Below, one piece after another: positions 51,477-60,469 of a stretch of 64,000 bases of DNA. The DNA is from Mangrovimonas futianensis (GTDB taxonomy: Bacteria > Bacteroidota > Bacteroidia > Flavobacteriales > Flavobacteriaceae): the NCBI RefSeq assembly GCF_021245805.1, contig NZ_JAJJNF010000002.1, forward strand, positions 372,001 to 436,000. Reading direction: 5' to 3'. The notes under the pieces were generated by a model. The model did no database searches. It saw only the letters and a list, made by a program, of their open reading frames with translations, and was not told the DNA's origin. Positions within the stretch are counted from its first letter, which is position 1. Every line of letters begins with the position of its first letter. A program made the translations under genes and the position numbers.

Positions 51477-52886
51477 TTAAATCTTTCGTTTCATAATCCT
51501 TGCTTTTAAAAGTATCTCATCATAAAATTGAAATAACCCTATTTTTTTGAGAAACAGCGCCTTTTTTCTCTCAAAATCAGGATTTGTAGGAATTCCATTT
51601 ATGGTTTTATGGTTGGTCGCCAAGTTTTCTATAATCTTTTGGTAAAGCTTGCTTGTGTACTTATCTCGGTCTTTTCTTTTAGTAGAAAGAAGCAGTTCTA
51701 AAAGTGCTCGAGAATTAAAGGGAGACATGACCTCTAAACCTTCTTTGGAATTTTCTGTTTTTGATCAAGCGGCCCAATTGCTCATTTTCTCTTCCCAATA
51801 AAACATATCTAGCATGTTATAGCCAAAAGTTTCAAATAGGCGTTGGTTTTTGGTCAACCATTGGTCATATTGAACTGTTACAAAATTGTTGGTGGAAAAA
51901 CCATTAAGAACAGCAAGTTTTATTCCAGAAACTGGCTTAATGTAATTGAAAAAATTTCTAGCTACCTCGCTTATGTTTCCATTGATTATTACTTTGCCTG
52001 GAATGAATTCTTGATAGTCAGTTTTGAAAGAATTGTTTTTGTTTGAAGCGATATCAGTTGCTCCATCTTCAATAACATGTAGTTTTTTGTTGAACAAATG
52101 AGTTAACTTTTTGGCTATTTGAATGTCATAATGGGATTCATTCATATTATCATGTTGGAAAACAAAATAATCACATTCCGTTGGTAAACTGGCAAGGAAT
52201 AGTAATCGACTATCAAATCCTCCAGTAACAGGCAGAATGATGGGATGTCTGTTTGCAATAGCTTTAATATAACCTTTCAACATGAGTGCGGCTTTTTTGG
52301 CAACATCATCGATAGATTGAGGAGTTATTTTTGAAAAGGGGAAAAAACGAACCGTTTTTTTGTTCAGTAAATCCAGATAATGATTAGGGGACAAGTGATT
52401 TATAGATGGGTCTGGAGTTGTGGTCCCTATAAATAATTTCTTTGGATCATAAAGCTTGGAATTATAATAAACATGATTCTTTGGATGTTCCCATGTTGAT
52501 GAAATGAAGTGTAATTCTGAAGCCAAATCACTATAGTCTTCAGAATAATAAACCTCTTTTTGGGCGCAACAGTCATTCAATACAATCAGGGATTCCTTTG
52601 TGGTATAAATCAGAATATATTCGCCATAAAAGGTATTAAGCATTTTAAAAAAGTCTTCCTTTGACTTCTGTTTTGCTAAAGTGTCCAATAATTCTTGATT
52701 GGATGCCTCTGTACGTATATAGTCAAAAATATTTCCTAACAGATGGATTGAAGTGCCTTTATATTCTGAAAAGGTATAATTCAGGTCATTGCTAAACTGT
52801 AAATAGTAATTATGGATGGAAACAATAGAGCAGTGTTGCTTCTGTTCTGGCTTGGTGGTCCTAAAAGTAAATTGCTTGTGGGTCAT
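51477..52886 (-). pseudogene. Asparagine-synthase-like gene interrupted by one in-frame TGA
   Basis: 373 residues from ATG 52886, then TGA at 51767-51765, then 95 more residues in the same frame to 51477. Read through, the protein is 469 positions, a normal length for asparagine-synthase-related proteins. The PP-loop PVTGGFDSR (219-227) binds ATP, and WEEKMSNWAA before the stop and SPFNSRALLELLLS after it are parts of one conserved C-terminal region. An N-terminal glutaminase Cys is absent. Such proteins may transfer amide groups in natural-product or glycan pathways. A point mutation such as CGA or GGA to TGA would explain the break. Confidence 0.82.
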
Positions 52887-52965
52887 AGATGTTCAAACAT
52901 GAGCAAAAATAGGCAATATCCCAAATTATCGGTAACTCTATAAATGGGGACTTTGGGAAGTTATT

Positions 52966-53751
52966 TTATTCAGCTTGATATTGTTTTCCCACCTTTTCCG
53001 GGTTTTTAAGATCAATCCAAAAAATGTCTGTGGGCTCCTCAGTTTCCATTTGCCCATTTTGGTTGCTGTCTTTTTTTGCAAAAACGTACATATAGTCATT
53101 GGCAGCATCATATTCCGAACTCATGACCGAATGTGTTTTCGGGATTAGTGTCGTTTTATTCTTTCCGTCCATGTCAAAATGATAGAGTCTTCTCAAGTCC
53201 TTCATATTTATAAAACCATCTTTGTTAGAGTCCTCATCATAAACTGATACCATGTAATAACCTCTTTTTACAGGCTCATAATTCAGAGTGTCTTTGGAAA
53301 AGGCGGGATAGTAAAGGGTTTTGATCAAAACAGGTTTGTCAAAAAGTTTGTTTTCAGTATTTGTCAAGTTGTTGTAATGGGAAACGTTCACAAAGTTATA
53401 ACCGTAAATCGCTTCAAAACCTGGCATGAAGTTATTGTTCCAATTGTTCCCTTTTCTATCATCATCATTCCAAGTAGAATGATACAAATTGGAGCCCACA
53501 AAAGGTTTGTTTGTTTTTTTATTATAGTTCACTTTATAGATTGGAGTCAATCGGTGCTCATTGTTATAGGTCAAAAGCACATTTCTTGGTCTAGTTTCCA
53601 GTTTTAGAGAGTCCATGGGAAGTCCAACCACTTTTTGACCACTTTCATCTTCGGTGATATCACTTACTTGAAAGCCTTTTTTTTCAACATGATTATTAGA
53701 GCAACCTAGAAATAAAAGATTAAAGATCAAAAAAGGAAAAATGTACTTCAT
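52966..53751 (-). CDS. Lipoprotein with EF-hand-like calcium loops
   Basis: 261 residues. Lipobox LFLGC places the lipidated Cys at residue 17. The C-terminal half has two calcium-loop-like segments, DEDSNKDGFINMKDL and DSNQNGQMETEEP, set in a beta-propeller-like pattern (YMYVFAKKDSNQNG). Calcium binding is inferred from the loop spacing (D-x-D-x-D/N-G). No enzymatic motif. It follows the gene at 53773-54216 by 21 bases on the same strand, so they are probably co-transcribed. Confidence 0.68.
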   Translation of the reverse strand: MKYIFPFLIFNLLFLGCSNNHVEKKGFQVSDITEDESGQKVVGLPMDSLKLETRPRNVLLTYNNEHRLTPIYKVNYNKKTNKPFVGSNLYHSTWNDDDRKGNNWNNNFMPGFEAIYGYNFVNVSHYNNLTNTENKLFDKPVLIKTLYYPAFSKDTLNYEPVKRGYYMVSVYDEDSNKDGFINMKDLRRLYHFDMDGKNKTTLIPKTHSVMSSEYDAANDYMYVFAKKDSNQNGQMETEEPTDIFWIDLKNPEKVGKQYQAE

Positions 53752-53772
53752 AATGCTATTTTAAATGTCCAA

Positions 53773-54216
53773 TTAGTTTTTGGTTGATTTGTTTAGTTGT
53801 TGTTTCACCACTTCTTCAGATTCCCGTAAAACTTGCTTTACCTCTTCGAAGGTAGTGTCAGCGTGGTTGTTCCAATCCATAAGTCTATGGTTAATTACGC
53901 GACCGTTTTCATATTTCTCCAAGGTGAACCTCACAATTTGAAGACTGGGCCTTCTGTGGATGTATTCTCCAGAAACATCAATGGATGCTTTGAAAAGAGC
54001 ACAAAACAAACTGTACTTGCCATTGGTTATGTCATCATCACATTGGCGGTCATCATGCTTGTTCCAAATGGCCGCATCCGAAAGTATGGAATCGGCTCGC
54101 TGAATTATTTTCAAATCCATGGAGTCAAATACAAGCTCCCTGTTTTCCATGTTCTCTTGGGCACTGGTCCAAGGAATTGTCAAAAAAGTAGCGATTAAAA
54201 ATAAAAGAAGTCTCAT
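53773..54216 (-). CDS. Secreted protein of unknown function
   Basis: 147 residues from ATG 54216 (MRLLLFLIATFL); an earlier start adds MLKDL. Signal peptide to about residue 20 (IPWTSAQ). The mature part has conserved-looking runs DLKIIQRADSILSD, WNKHDDRQCDDD, YSLFCALFKASIDVSGEY and RRPSLQIVRFTLEKYENGR. It looks like a conserved Bacteroidota protein but I cannot name the family. First gene of a pair with the calcium-loop lipoprotein. Confidence 0.62.
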   Translation of the reverse strand: MRLLLFLIATFLTIPWTSAQENMENRELVFDSMDLKIIQRADSILSDAAIWNKHDDRQCDDDITNGKYSLFCALFKASIDVSGEYIHRRPSLQIVRFTLEKYENGRVINHRLMDWNNHADTTFEEVKQVLRESEEVVKQQLNKSTKN

Positions 54217-54340
54217 AAGGTCTTTTAACAATGGCGTTTTTAAGGAGATCTTTACAAGCCCGCATGGGATTAAAGATAGCTAAAGAACCTCATTTTAAGC
54301 CATTTTGAAACGATTTATGTGAGAAAAGACCGTATTCGGC

Positions 54341-54745
54341 TCAACTATAATATTGTTTCAATGTTTTGTAGATGAGCTTTTTCTCTCCTTTCCATAAACC
54401 GTCGGTCAAAATCTCATAATATTGGTCTTCGTGGTTTATTTGTACACCTTTCCAGTTGGTTGTAATATCCATGGAATCTTCCGAAATACAGATAACCTTA
54501 GGTTCAGCCATACCAGGAAATCTCCATTTGATGCGTTGTTTGTCAAATTGAAAAAAGTATTTCTTGAAATTTCCAAAATTTAAGAACATTTGGATCACAA
54601 AAATAAAACCCATTAAAGGAAAATGTTCACCTATTCCTAATTCAGTCGTACGATCAAGAATGACTAACAAAATGAAAAGAAAACCAACTACTCCAATTGC
54701 AATTGATAGTTGTTTTCTCCGCTTAAACAATTTGACATGTTCCAT
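54341..54745 (-). CDS. Small membrane protein of unknown function
   Basis: 134 residues from ATG 54745 (MEHVKLFKRRKQLS). Two membrane helices (about 14-31 and 42-60) are followed by a soluble strand-rich domain with KQRIKWRFPGMAEPKVICISEDSM, similar in layout to small PH-like membrane proteins. The frame stays open upstream to a TTG at 54853, which would add a third helix. A -7-like TATTTTTA precedes the ATG by about 20 bases and favours the shorter form. Function unknown. Confidence 0.55.
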   Translation of the reverse strand: MEHVKLFKRRKQLSIAIGVVGFLFILLVILDRTTELGIGEHFPLMGFIFVIQMFLNFGNFKKYFFQFDKQRIKWRFPGMAEPKVICISEDSMDITTNWKGVQINHEDQYYEILTDGLWKGEKKLIYKTLKQYYS

Positions 54746-55002
54746 TTTTGGTTTTTGCAGGCTAAAAATAATTAAAAATCCTACAAAAGCTAATACCTTG
54801 AATGAAAAGAACCAGAAATCACTCAAACCTCGTTCAAGTTTGGTTCGGATCAATAGGGCGTACTGGAATTAATTTTATTTAAATCTCATTAGGGCTTAGT
54901 GAAAAGTACATACTTGATTGCCAAATCACCAACAATAACTTGGGTAAAACTTACGCTTTTGAGGCTTGATGGTATGTTTTAATGCAAATAGTTAAAAAAC
55001 AT

Positions 55003-55010
55003 TACCTTTG
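55003..55010 (+). promoter_or_regulatory. -7 promoter element TACCTTTG of the trhO operon
   Basis: Exact TAnnTTTG, 43 bases before the trhO ATG. It lies at the end of a 200-base gap (54854-55053) in which nothing else was recognised. Confidence 0.6.
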
Positions 55011-55053
55011 CAGCTCAAAAATTTAATCTTTAACCTTAAACCATTGGTATAGC

Positions 55054-56133
55054 ATGCAACTGTACAATAACTTAAGTGCTAAAGAAAGAGCGAAACTAAT
55101 TGAGGAAGCGGGTCAAGACCGGCTTACCATCTCTTTCTACACATACGCCAAAATTGGCAATCCAGAATTATTTAGGAACCATATGTTTCTAGCTTGGGAC
55201 CAACTAGATGTCCTAGGAAGAATCTATGTGGCCCACGAAGGTATAAATGCCCAATTATCAGTGCCAGCCATAAATTTTGATGCCTTTAAATCCCATTTGG
55301 ATACCATCACCTTTTTAAAGGATGTGCGCCTTAATATCGCCATAGAACATGACAACTTTGCCTTTTTAAAATTGAAAGTCAAAGTGCGTGATAAAATTGT
55401 AGCCGATGGTTTAAATGACGCAACCTTTGATGTGACTGATATTGGGGTGCATGTCAATGCCGAAAGATTCAATGAGCTTATTGAAGACCCAAACACGGTG
55501 TTGGTAGATATGCGTAACCACTATGAAAGCGAAATAGGGCATTTCAAAAATGCAGTAACTCCAGATGTGGATACCTTTAGGGAGTCTTTACCTATCATAG
55601 AAAACGATTTAAAAGATCACAAAGAAGATAAAAACTTGGTCATGTATTGCACTGGAGGAATCCGTTGTGAAAAGGCCAGTGCCTATTACAAACATCGTGG
55701 ATTTCAAAACGTGTTTCAGTTGGAAGGAGGGATCATTAACTATGTGAGACAAGTGAACGCTCAAGGACTGGAGAACAAATTCATAGGAAAGAATTTTGTT
55801 TTTGATGAAAGACGCTCCGAGCGCATTTCAGAAGATATTATCGCTCAGTGTCATCAGTGCGGGAAACCAGCTGATACCCATACCAATTGTGCCAATGAAG
55901 CCTGCCACCTGCTTTTTATTCAGTGTGATGAATGTAAAGAAAAGATGGAGAATTGCTGTTCAACCAATTGTCAGGAAATCATCCATTTACCTTATGAGGA
56001 GCAAAAGGCTTTGAGAAAAGGGCAGGGAAATAGCAATGATATATTCAAAAAAGGAAGAGCAGATCACCTACCTTTTAAGCAAGACTTGCGAAACATATTC
56101 GAAGTATTACAACCCAATGTATTAAAAGACTAA
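55054..56133 (+). CDS. trhO: tRNA uridine(34) hydroxylase TrhO (rhodanese-like)
   Basis: 359 residues. An N-terminal ferredoxin-like domain (about 20-120, GRIYVAHEGINAQLS), a rhodanese domain with MYCTGGIRCEKA (C199, C205), and a Cys-rich C-terminal part (CHQCGKPADTHTNC...CDECKEKMENCC, about 266-312) likely binding zinc. TrhO (YceA) makes 5-hydroxyuridine at the tRNA wobble position using oxygen. It is followed after 3 bases by a TrhP-type U32 gene. Confidence 0.92.
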   Translation: MQLYNNLSAKERAKLIEEAGQDRLTISFYTYAKIGNPELFRNHMFLAWDQLDVLGRIYVAHEGINAQLSVPAINFDAFKSHLDTITFLKDVRLNIAIEHDNFAFLKLKVKVRDKIVADGLNDATFDVTDIGVHVNAERFNELIEDPNTVLVDMRNHYESEIGHFKNAVTPDVDTFRESLPIIENDLKDHKEDKNLVMYCTGGIRCEKASAYYKHRGFQNVFQLEGGIINYVRQVNAQGLENKFIGKNFVFDERRSERISEDIIAQCHQCGKPADTHTNCANEACHLLFIQCDECKEKMENCCSTNCQEIIHLPYEEQKALRKGQGNSNDIFKKGRADHLPFKQDLRNIFEVLQPNVLKD

Positions 56134-56136
56134 GTT

Positions 56137-57381
56137 ATGCAGCAGATAGAATTAATGGCGCCGGCGGGTAATTTTGAATCTTTACAGGCAGCCTTGGACA
56201 ATGGGGCCAATTCAGTATACTTTGGAGTCGAGCAACTCAATATGAGGGCAAGGGCTTCTATTAACTTTACTTTAGACGACCTCCCTGAAATATCCAGAAG
56301 ATGTCAAGAAAAAGGAGTTAGAACCTACCTTACCTTGAATACCATTATCTATGACCATGATTTGTCAATTGTAAAGACTCTTGTCAAAAAGGCCAAAGAG
56401 GCAAATATTACGGCGGTTATTGCTATGGACCAGGCGGTGATAGCTATGGCTCGCGAACATCAAATGGAGGTGCATATTTCTACGCAAATCAATATTACCA
56501 ATATTGAAACGGTAAAGTTTTATGCCATGTTTGCTGATACTATGGTACTGAGTAGAGAGCTAAGTTTAAGGCAGGTCAAAAAGATTACCGAACAGATTGA
56601 AAAGGAACAGATCAAAGGACCTTCTGGGCGTTTGGTGGAAATTGAAATTTTTGGTCATGGTGCTTTGTGTATGGCGGTGTCTGGTAAATGTTACTTGAGT
56701 TTACATTCTCATAATTCTTCAGCAAATAGAGGGGCTTGTAAACAGAATTGTAGAAAAAAATATACAGTTATTGACCAAGAGTCTGGATTTGAAATGGAGA
56801 TAGATAATGAGTACATCATGTCTCCAAAAGATCTGTGTACCATTGATTTTCTAGAAGAAGTCGTGGATGCTGGAATCAAGGTTTTAAAAATTGAAGGTAG
56901 GGGAAGAGCTCCAGAATATGTGGCTCAGGTTATAAAATGTTATCGTGAAGCTATTGATAGTATAGAAGAAGGAACCTATAGTAAAGAAAAAGTGATCGGT
57001 TGGATGCAAGAATTGGAAAAAGTATACAATCGAGGTTTCTGGAGTGGTTATTACCTAGGTCAAAAACTTGGGGAATGGAGTAAAGGTTCTGGGTCTCATG
57101 CTACCCAAAAGAAAGTATATATAGGGAAAGGAGTTCATTATTATCCCAAAACAAGCATTGCCGAATTTAAAATCGAGGCCTATGATTTGTCACTTGGAGA
57201 TACCATTTTAATAACGGGTCCGACCACGGGTTCTAAAGAAATAACGGTAGACACCATGTTGGTTAATGATGAACAACTTGAAAAAGGAGGAAAAGGCGAT
57301 TCAGTGACTATTCCAATTCCTTTTAGAGTGCGCCCTTCTGACAAACTCTACAAAATTGTAGAAAATAAAGTGGAAGCTTAA
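56137..57381 (+). CDS. trhP: Peptidase U32 family protein, TrhP-like tRNA hydroxylation enzyme
   Basis: 414 residues. ELMAPAGNFESLQAALDNGANSVYFG starts the TIM-barrel. EIFGHGALCMAVSGKCYLS (170-188) is the U32 signature, and Cys 178, 185, 201 and 205 form a likely iron-sulfur site as in TrhP and RlhA. TrhP of E. coli makes 5-hydroxyuridine-34 in tRNA with prephenate. A small C-terminal domain (about 330-414) follows. It lies between trhO and a ferredoxin gene. Other U32 roles (RlhA-like rRNA modification) are less likely given the neighbour. Confidence 0.85.
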   Translation: MQQIELMAPAGNFESLQAALDNGANSVYFGVEQLNMRARASINFTLDDLPEISRRCQEKGVRTYLTLNTIIYDHDLSIVKTLVKKAKEANITAVIAMDQAVIAMAREHQMEVHISTQINITNIETVKFYAMFADTMVLSRELSLRQVKKITEQIEKEQIKGPSGRLVEIEIFGHGALCMAVSGKCYLSLHSHNSSANRGACKQNCRKKYTVIDQESGFEMEIDNEYIMSPKDLCTIDFLEEVVDAGIKVLKIEGRGRAPEYVAQVIKCYREAIDSIEEGTYSKEKVIGWMQELEKVYNRGFWSGYYLGQKLGEWSKGSGSHATQKKVYIGKGVHYYPKTSIAEFKIEAYDLSLGDTILITGPTTGSKEITVDTMLVNDEQLEKGGKGDSVTIPIPFRVRPSDKLYKIVENKVEA

Positions 57382-57611
57382 TGGTTGTAGTTACCCTACA
57401 AAGAAATAAATGCATAGGATGTAATTACTGTGTGGAATTAGCGCCAGAACAATTTCAAATGTCTAAAAAAGATGGGAAGTCAGTACTTCTAAGAAGTCAA
57501 GAAAAGAAAGGATTCTTTACTTTGAAGTCACCAGACCATACTATTTTTGAACCGTGTGATCAAGCCGCAAAGGCGTGTCCCGTTAAAATAATTTCGGTCA
57601 AAAACGTTTAA
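57381..57611 (+). CDS. Single-cluster 4Fe-4S ferredoxin
   Basis: 76 residues. C11-I-G-C14-N-Y-C17 and the distal C66-P give the ligands of one 4Fe-4S cluster, as in Bacillus/Desulfovibrio-type ferredoxins; C59 is extra. The domain is well matched in length. It carries electrons at low potential. It starts on the last base of the trhP stop (TAATG), so it is co-translated and may feed TrhP or the radical SAM enzyme encoded next. Confidence 0.88.
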   Translation: MVVVTLQRNKCIGCNYCVELAPEQFQMSKKDGKSVLLRSQEKKGFFTLKSPDHTIFEPCDQAAKACPVKIISVKNV

Positions 57612-57633
57612 TAGGTAAACCCTACTACGTCGA

Positions 57634-58638
57634 ATGAATATTTACAAGCTTTTACAACTTAATAGAAAAATAAAGAGCCACCGGGTTAAATTCATGGGAC
57701 TCTATTTATTGCATAAGTTGAACAAGCGGTATTTAGCGGTTAATCTTGACCCTGTTTTAGCATGTAATCTCAGATGTAAAATGTGCTATTTTACAGATGC
57801 TGATTATGTAAAAACTCTCAAAGGTCAGTTTAAAGAAGAAGAGTTGGAGCAAGTGGCTAAAGCCATTTTTAAGAGAGCATTAAAGCTTCAGATAGGTTGT
57901 GGTACAGAACCAACTTTGTATAAAAATCTGCCAAAGATTGTCGCATTGGGAAAGCAATATCAGGTACCTTATATTTCCATAACTACCAATGCCAATTTAT
58001 TGACCGAAGATAGTATCAAGGAACTATTGGATGCCGGTTTAAATGAATTTACCATTTCTCTTCATGGGGTTACTAAAGAAAGCTATGAAGGGTTTATGAA
58101 AAAGGCAAACTATGAGAAATTTCATGAGGCGTTTAAAGCATTTGCCAAGTTAAAGAAGAGCTATGATTTTAAGGTGAGAATCAATTATACCTTCAATAAG
58201 GATAATTTTCATGAGTTAACGCACCTATTTAAGCATTTTGATGGGCAGAGTTTTGATGTACTTCAAATTAGACCCATTCAAAAAATTGGAAATACAGAAT
58301 ATCAAGAATTTGACCTAGATGTTTTACGGAAGGACTATCCCAATATCATAGGCCAAATAAGAACCAATTGCAAAGCAAATAATATTGTTTTGTTGGCGCC
58401 AGACCAAATTCCAAACAAGGAATCAATCAATGATTCCAGTCTTATTTTTGATTATACTTTTTGCTATGTATCCCCTCAAAAGTTTTGGAAAAATGGGTTT
58501 CAATGGCGAGAGGAAAGTTTTAACGAGTATTCAAAAAAAATAGGCTGGGAAAAGCAATTGTTTTCCAATATCTTCAAGTCTAAAAAGACCTTAAAATCGC
58601 TTTCTAACAGACTAAATTACGAGGTGGATTTCAATTAG
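57634..58638 (+). CDS. Radical SAM protein of unknown substrate
   Basis: 334 residues. CNLRCKMC (C44, C48, C51) is the CxxxCxxC site for the 4Fe-4S cluster, and IGCGTEPTLY, SITTNANLL and EFTISLHGVTKESYE are the SAM-binding strands of the radical SAM barrel. The C-terminal part (about 240-334) has only one Cys (FCYVSP), so a full SPASM domain is not evident. The reaction is unknown. It lies 22 bases after the ferredoxin gene, probably in the trhO-trhP-ferredoxin operon. Confidence 0.83.
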   Translation: MNIYKLLQLNRKIKSHRVKFMGLYLLHKLNKRYLAVNLDPVLACNLRCKMCYFTDADYVKTLKGQFKEEELEQVAKAIFKRALKLQIGCGTEPTLYKNLPKIVALGKQYQVPYISITTNANLLTEDSIKELLDAGLNEFTISLHGVTKESYEGFMKKANYEKFHEAFKAFAKLKKSYDFKVRINYTFNKDNFHELTHLFKHFDGQSFDVLQIRPIQKIGNTEYQEFDLDVLRKDYPNIIGQIRTNCKANNIVLLAPDQIPNKESINDSSLIFDYTFCYVSPQKFWKNGFQWREESFNEYSKKIGWEKQLFSNIFKSKKTLKSLSNRLNYEVDFN

Positions 58639-58755
58639 AAAAATAGGTTTTTTATCTCATTAGAATAATCTTATCTTTACATCTTGAACAATTTTTATTA
58701 ATCGTCTTCTGAAATAGGGTTTATCTCGTTCAGAATCAATATATATACAGTATTT

Positions 58756-59985
58756 ATGGGATGTGGAAGTTGCGCGACTGGAAAAAACGGTCAGCCAAAG
58801 GGGTGTAAGAATAATGGTACGTGTGGAACGGACAGTTGTAATAAATTAACTGTTTTCGATTGGCTTTCTAATATGTCTCTGCCCAATGGGGAAAAACCTT
58901 ATGATTGGGTTGAGGTGCGTTTTAAAAATGGAAGAAAACACTATTATATAAATAACGAAAATTTATCGCTTTCAATTGGTGATGTCGTTGCTACTCAAGC
59001 CCAATCTGGTCATGATGTAGGGATGGTTACGCTTACTGGTGAATTAGTAAGAGTACAGATCAAAAGGAAGAAATTTGACACTAAGACCGATGTTCTAAAG
59101 ATCTATAGAAAAGCCTCTCAAAAGGATATAGATATATGGACAGAATGTCGAGAAAAGGAGGAGAAAATGAAAGTGAAAGCCCGTCAGTTTGCAATAGACT
59201 TGGGCTTGGAAATGAAAATTTCAGATATAGAATATCAAGGGGATGCTAGTAAGGCTACCTTTTATTATACCGCAGAAGATCGCGTCGATTTTCGTGAATT
59301 AATCAAACTGTTCGCCAAAGAATTCAGGACTAGAATTGAAATGAAACAAGTTGGGTTTCGTCAGGAGGCCGCCAGACTTGGTGGTATTGGTTCTTGTGGC
59401 AGGGAATTATGTTGTTCTACATGGTTAACCGACTTCAGATCGGTAAGTACTTCGGCGGCGAGATACCAACAACTTTCTTTAAATCCTCAAAAGTTGGCAG
59501 GCCAATGTGGAAAGCTGAAATGTTGTCTTAATTATGAATTGGATACCTATCTGGATGCTCTTAAAGATTTTCCTAAAACAGATGCCAAATTAGTTACTGA
59601 AAAGGGAACCGCAGTTTGTCAAAAGACGGATATTTTTAAAGGCTTTCTATGGTATGCCTATGAAGGGGAGTATGCCAATTGGCACAAACTTACCCAAGAT
59701 CAAGCCAATGAAATATTGGAATTGAACAAACAAAAGAAGAAAGTAGCGAGTCTTGAAGAATATGCTGCAGACTTGGTTGAAGATACTAAAAATGAGTTTG
59801 AGAACGTTGTAGGACAAGATAGTTTAACTCGTTTTGATACGCCTAAGCGAAGTAGAAAGCGCAATAACAAGAGAAAGAGCAATAACAATAGCAAAGGCAG
59901 CAACACTAAGAATAATAGTAACAAAGGGAATAACAATAACAAAAGAGGAAGAAAACCCCAAAACAAAAAATCGAATGCAAAATAG
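58756..59985 (+). CDS. ricT: RicT/PSP1 family protein
   Basis: 409 residues. A Cys-rich N-terminus (C3, C6, C17, C23, C28), the PSP1 C-terminal domain with GGIGSCGRELCCSTWL and QKLAGQCGKLKCCLNYEL, and a disordered Asn/Lys/Arg tail (about 360-409). In Bacillus, RicT joins RicA and RicF in an iron-sulfur Y-complex that steers RNase Y in RNA processing; neither partner is in this window. The tail may bind RNA. Its last 11 bases overlap gldH, tying it to the motility gene. Confidence 0.88.
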   Translation: MGCGSCATGKNGQPKGCKNNGTCGTDSCNKLTVFDWLSNMSLPNGEKPYDWVEVRFKNGRKHYYINNENLSLSIGDVVATQAQSGHDVGMVTLTGELVRVQIKRKKFDTKTDVLKIYRKASQKDIDIWTECREKEEKMKVKARQFAIDLGLEMKISDIEYQGDASKATFYYTAEDRVDFRELIKLFAKEFRTRIEMKQVGFRQEAARLGGIGSCGRELCCSTWLTDFRSVSTSAARYQQLSLNPQKLAGQCGKLKCCLNYELDTYLDALKDFPKTDAKLVTEKGTAVCQKTDIFKGFLWYAYEGEYANWHKLTQDQANEILELNKQKKKVASLEEYAADLVEDTKNEFENVVGQDSLTRFDTPKRSRKRNNKRKSNNNSKGSNTKNNSNKGNNNNKRGRKPQNKKSNAK

Positions 59986-60463
59986 GCTGTTCCTCCTACT
60001 TATTTTAACTATTAGTTTGGTTTCTTGCGATTCCAAAAGGGTTTATGATACTTATCATTCCTTACCAAATAAATGGCATAAGGACTCGATCATTAGTTTT
60101 AAAATTAATCCTCCAGATACGATCCAACCCTATAATTTATTCGTAAATCTTAGAAATACGAATGATTACCCCTTCAAAAACTTGTTTTTAATTGTGGAGA
60201 TGGATTTTCCTCATGGGAAAAAGGTAACGGATACTTTGGAATATGAAATGGCTAAAGCAGATGGATCCTTGCTAGGAACTGGATTTTCAGACATTAAAGA
60301 GAATAAGTTGTGGTATAAAGAAGGTGTTGTTTTTAAGGAGTCTGGGGAGTATACCCTGAAGGTACAACAGGCTATGAGGGAGAATGGAGAAGTAGATGGT
60401 GTTGAAAACTTGAAAGGAGTTACAGATGTAGGTTTCCGAATCGAAAAAATAGAACAAAACTAA
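59975..60463 (+). CDS. gldH: Gliding motility lipoprotein GldH
   Basis: 162 residues from ATG 59975; a longer frame upstream is only the shadow of ricT. Lipobox SLVSC gives the lipidated Cys at residue 18. The mature part (RVYDTYHSLPNKWHKDSIISF, YNLFVNLRNTNDYPFKNLFLIVEMDFP, YTLKVQQAMR) is characteristic of GldH, needed for gliding and type IX secretion-linked functions in Flavobacterium. It overlaps ricT by 11 bases and precedes the PBP1A gene by 6. Confidence 0.92.
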   Translation: MQNRLFLLLILTISLVSCDSKRVYDTYHSLPNKWHKDSIISFKINPPDTIQPYNLFVNLRNTNDYPFKNLFLIVEMDFPHGKKVTDTLEYEMAKADGSLLGTGFSDIKENKLWYKEGVVFKESGEYTLKVQQAMRENGEVDGVENLKGVTDVGFRIEKIEQN

Positions 60464-60469
60464 TTGGCT

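Noticed and set aside
51765..51767. In-frame TGA as a selenocysteine codon
   Set aside because: No SECIS-like stem just after it, no selenocysteine genes in the window, and the family does not use Sec. A nonsense change or sequence error is simpler.
59700..59966. Leucine-rich 88-residue ORF on the minus strand
   Set aside because: It is the antisense shadow of the Asn/Lys-rich repeats of the RicT tail; no start signal or promoter.
59834..59974. Long N-terminal extension of GldH
   Set aside because: It is the alternate frame of the RicT tail; the lipoprotein signal begins at ATG 59975.
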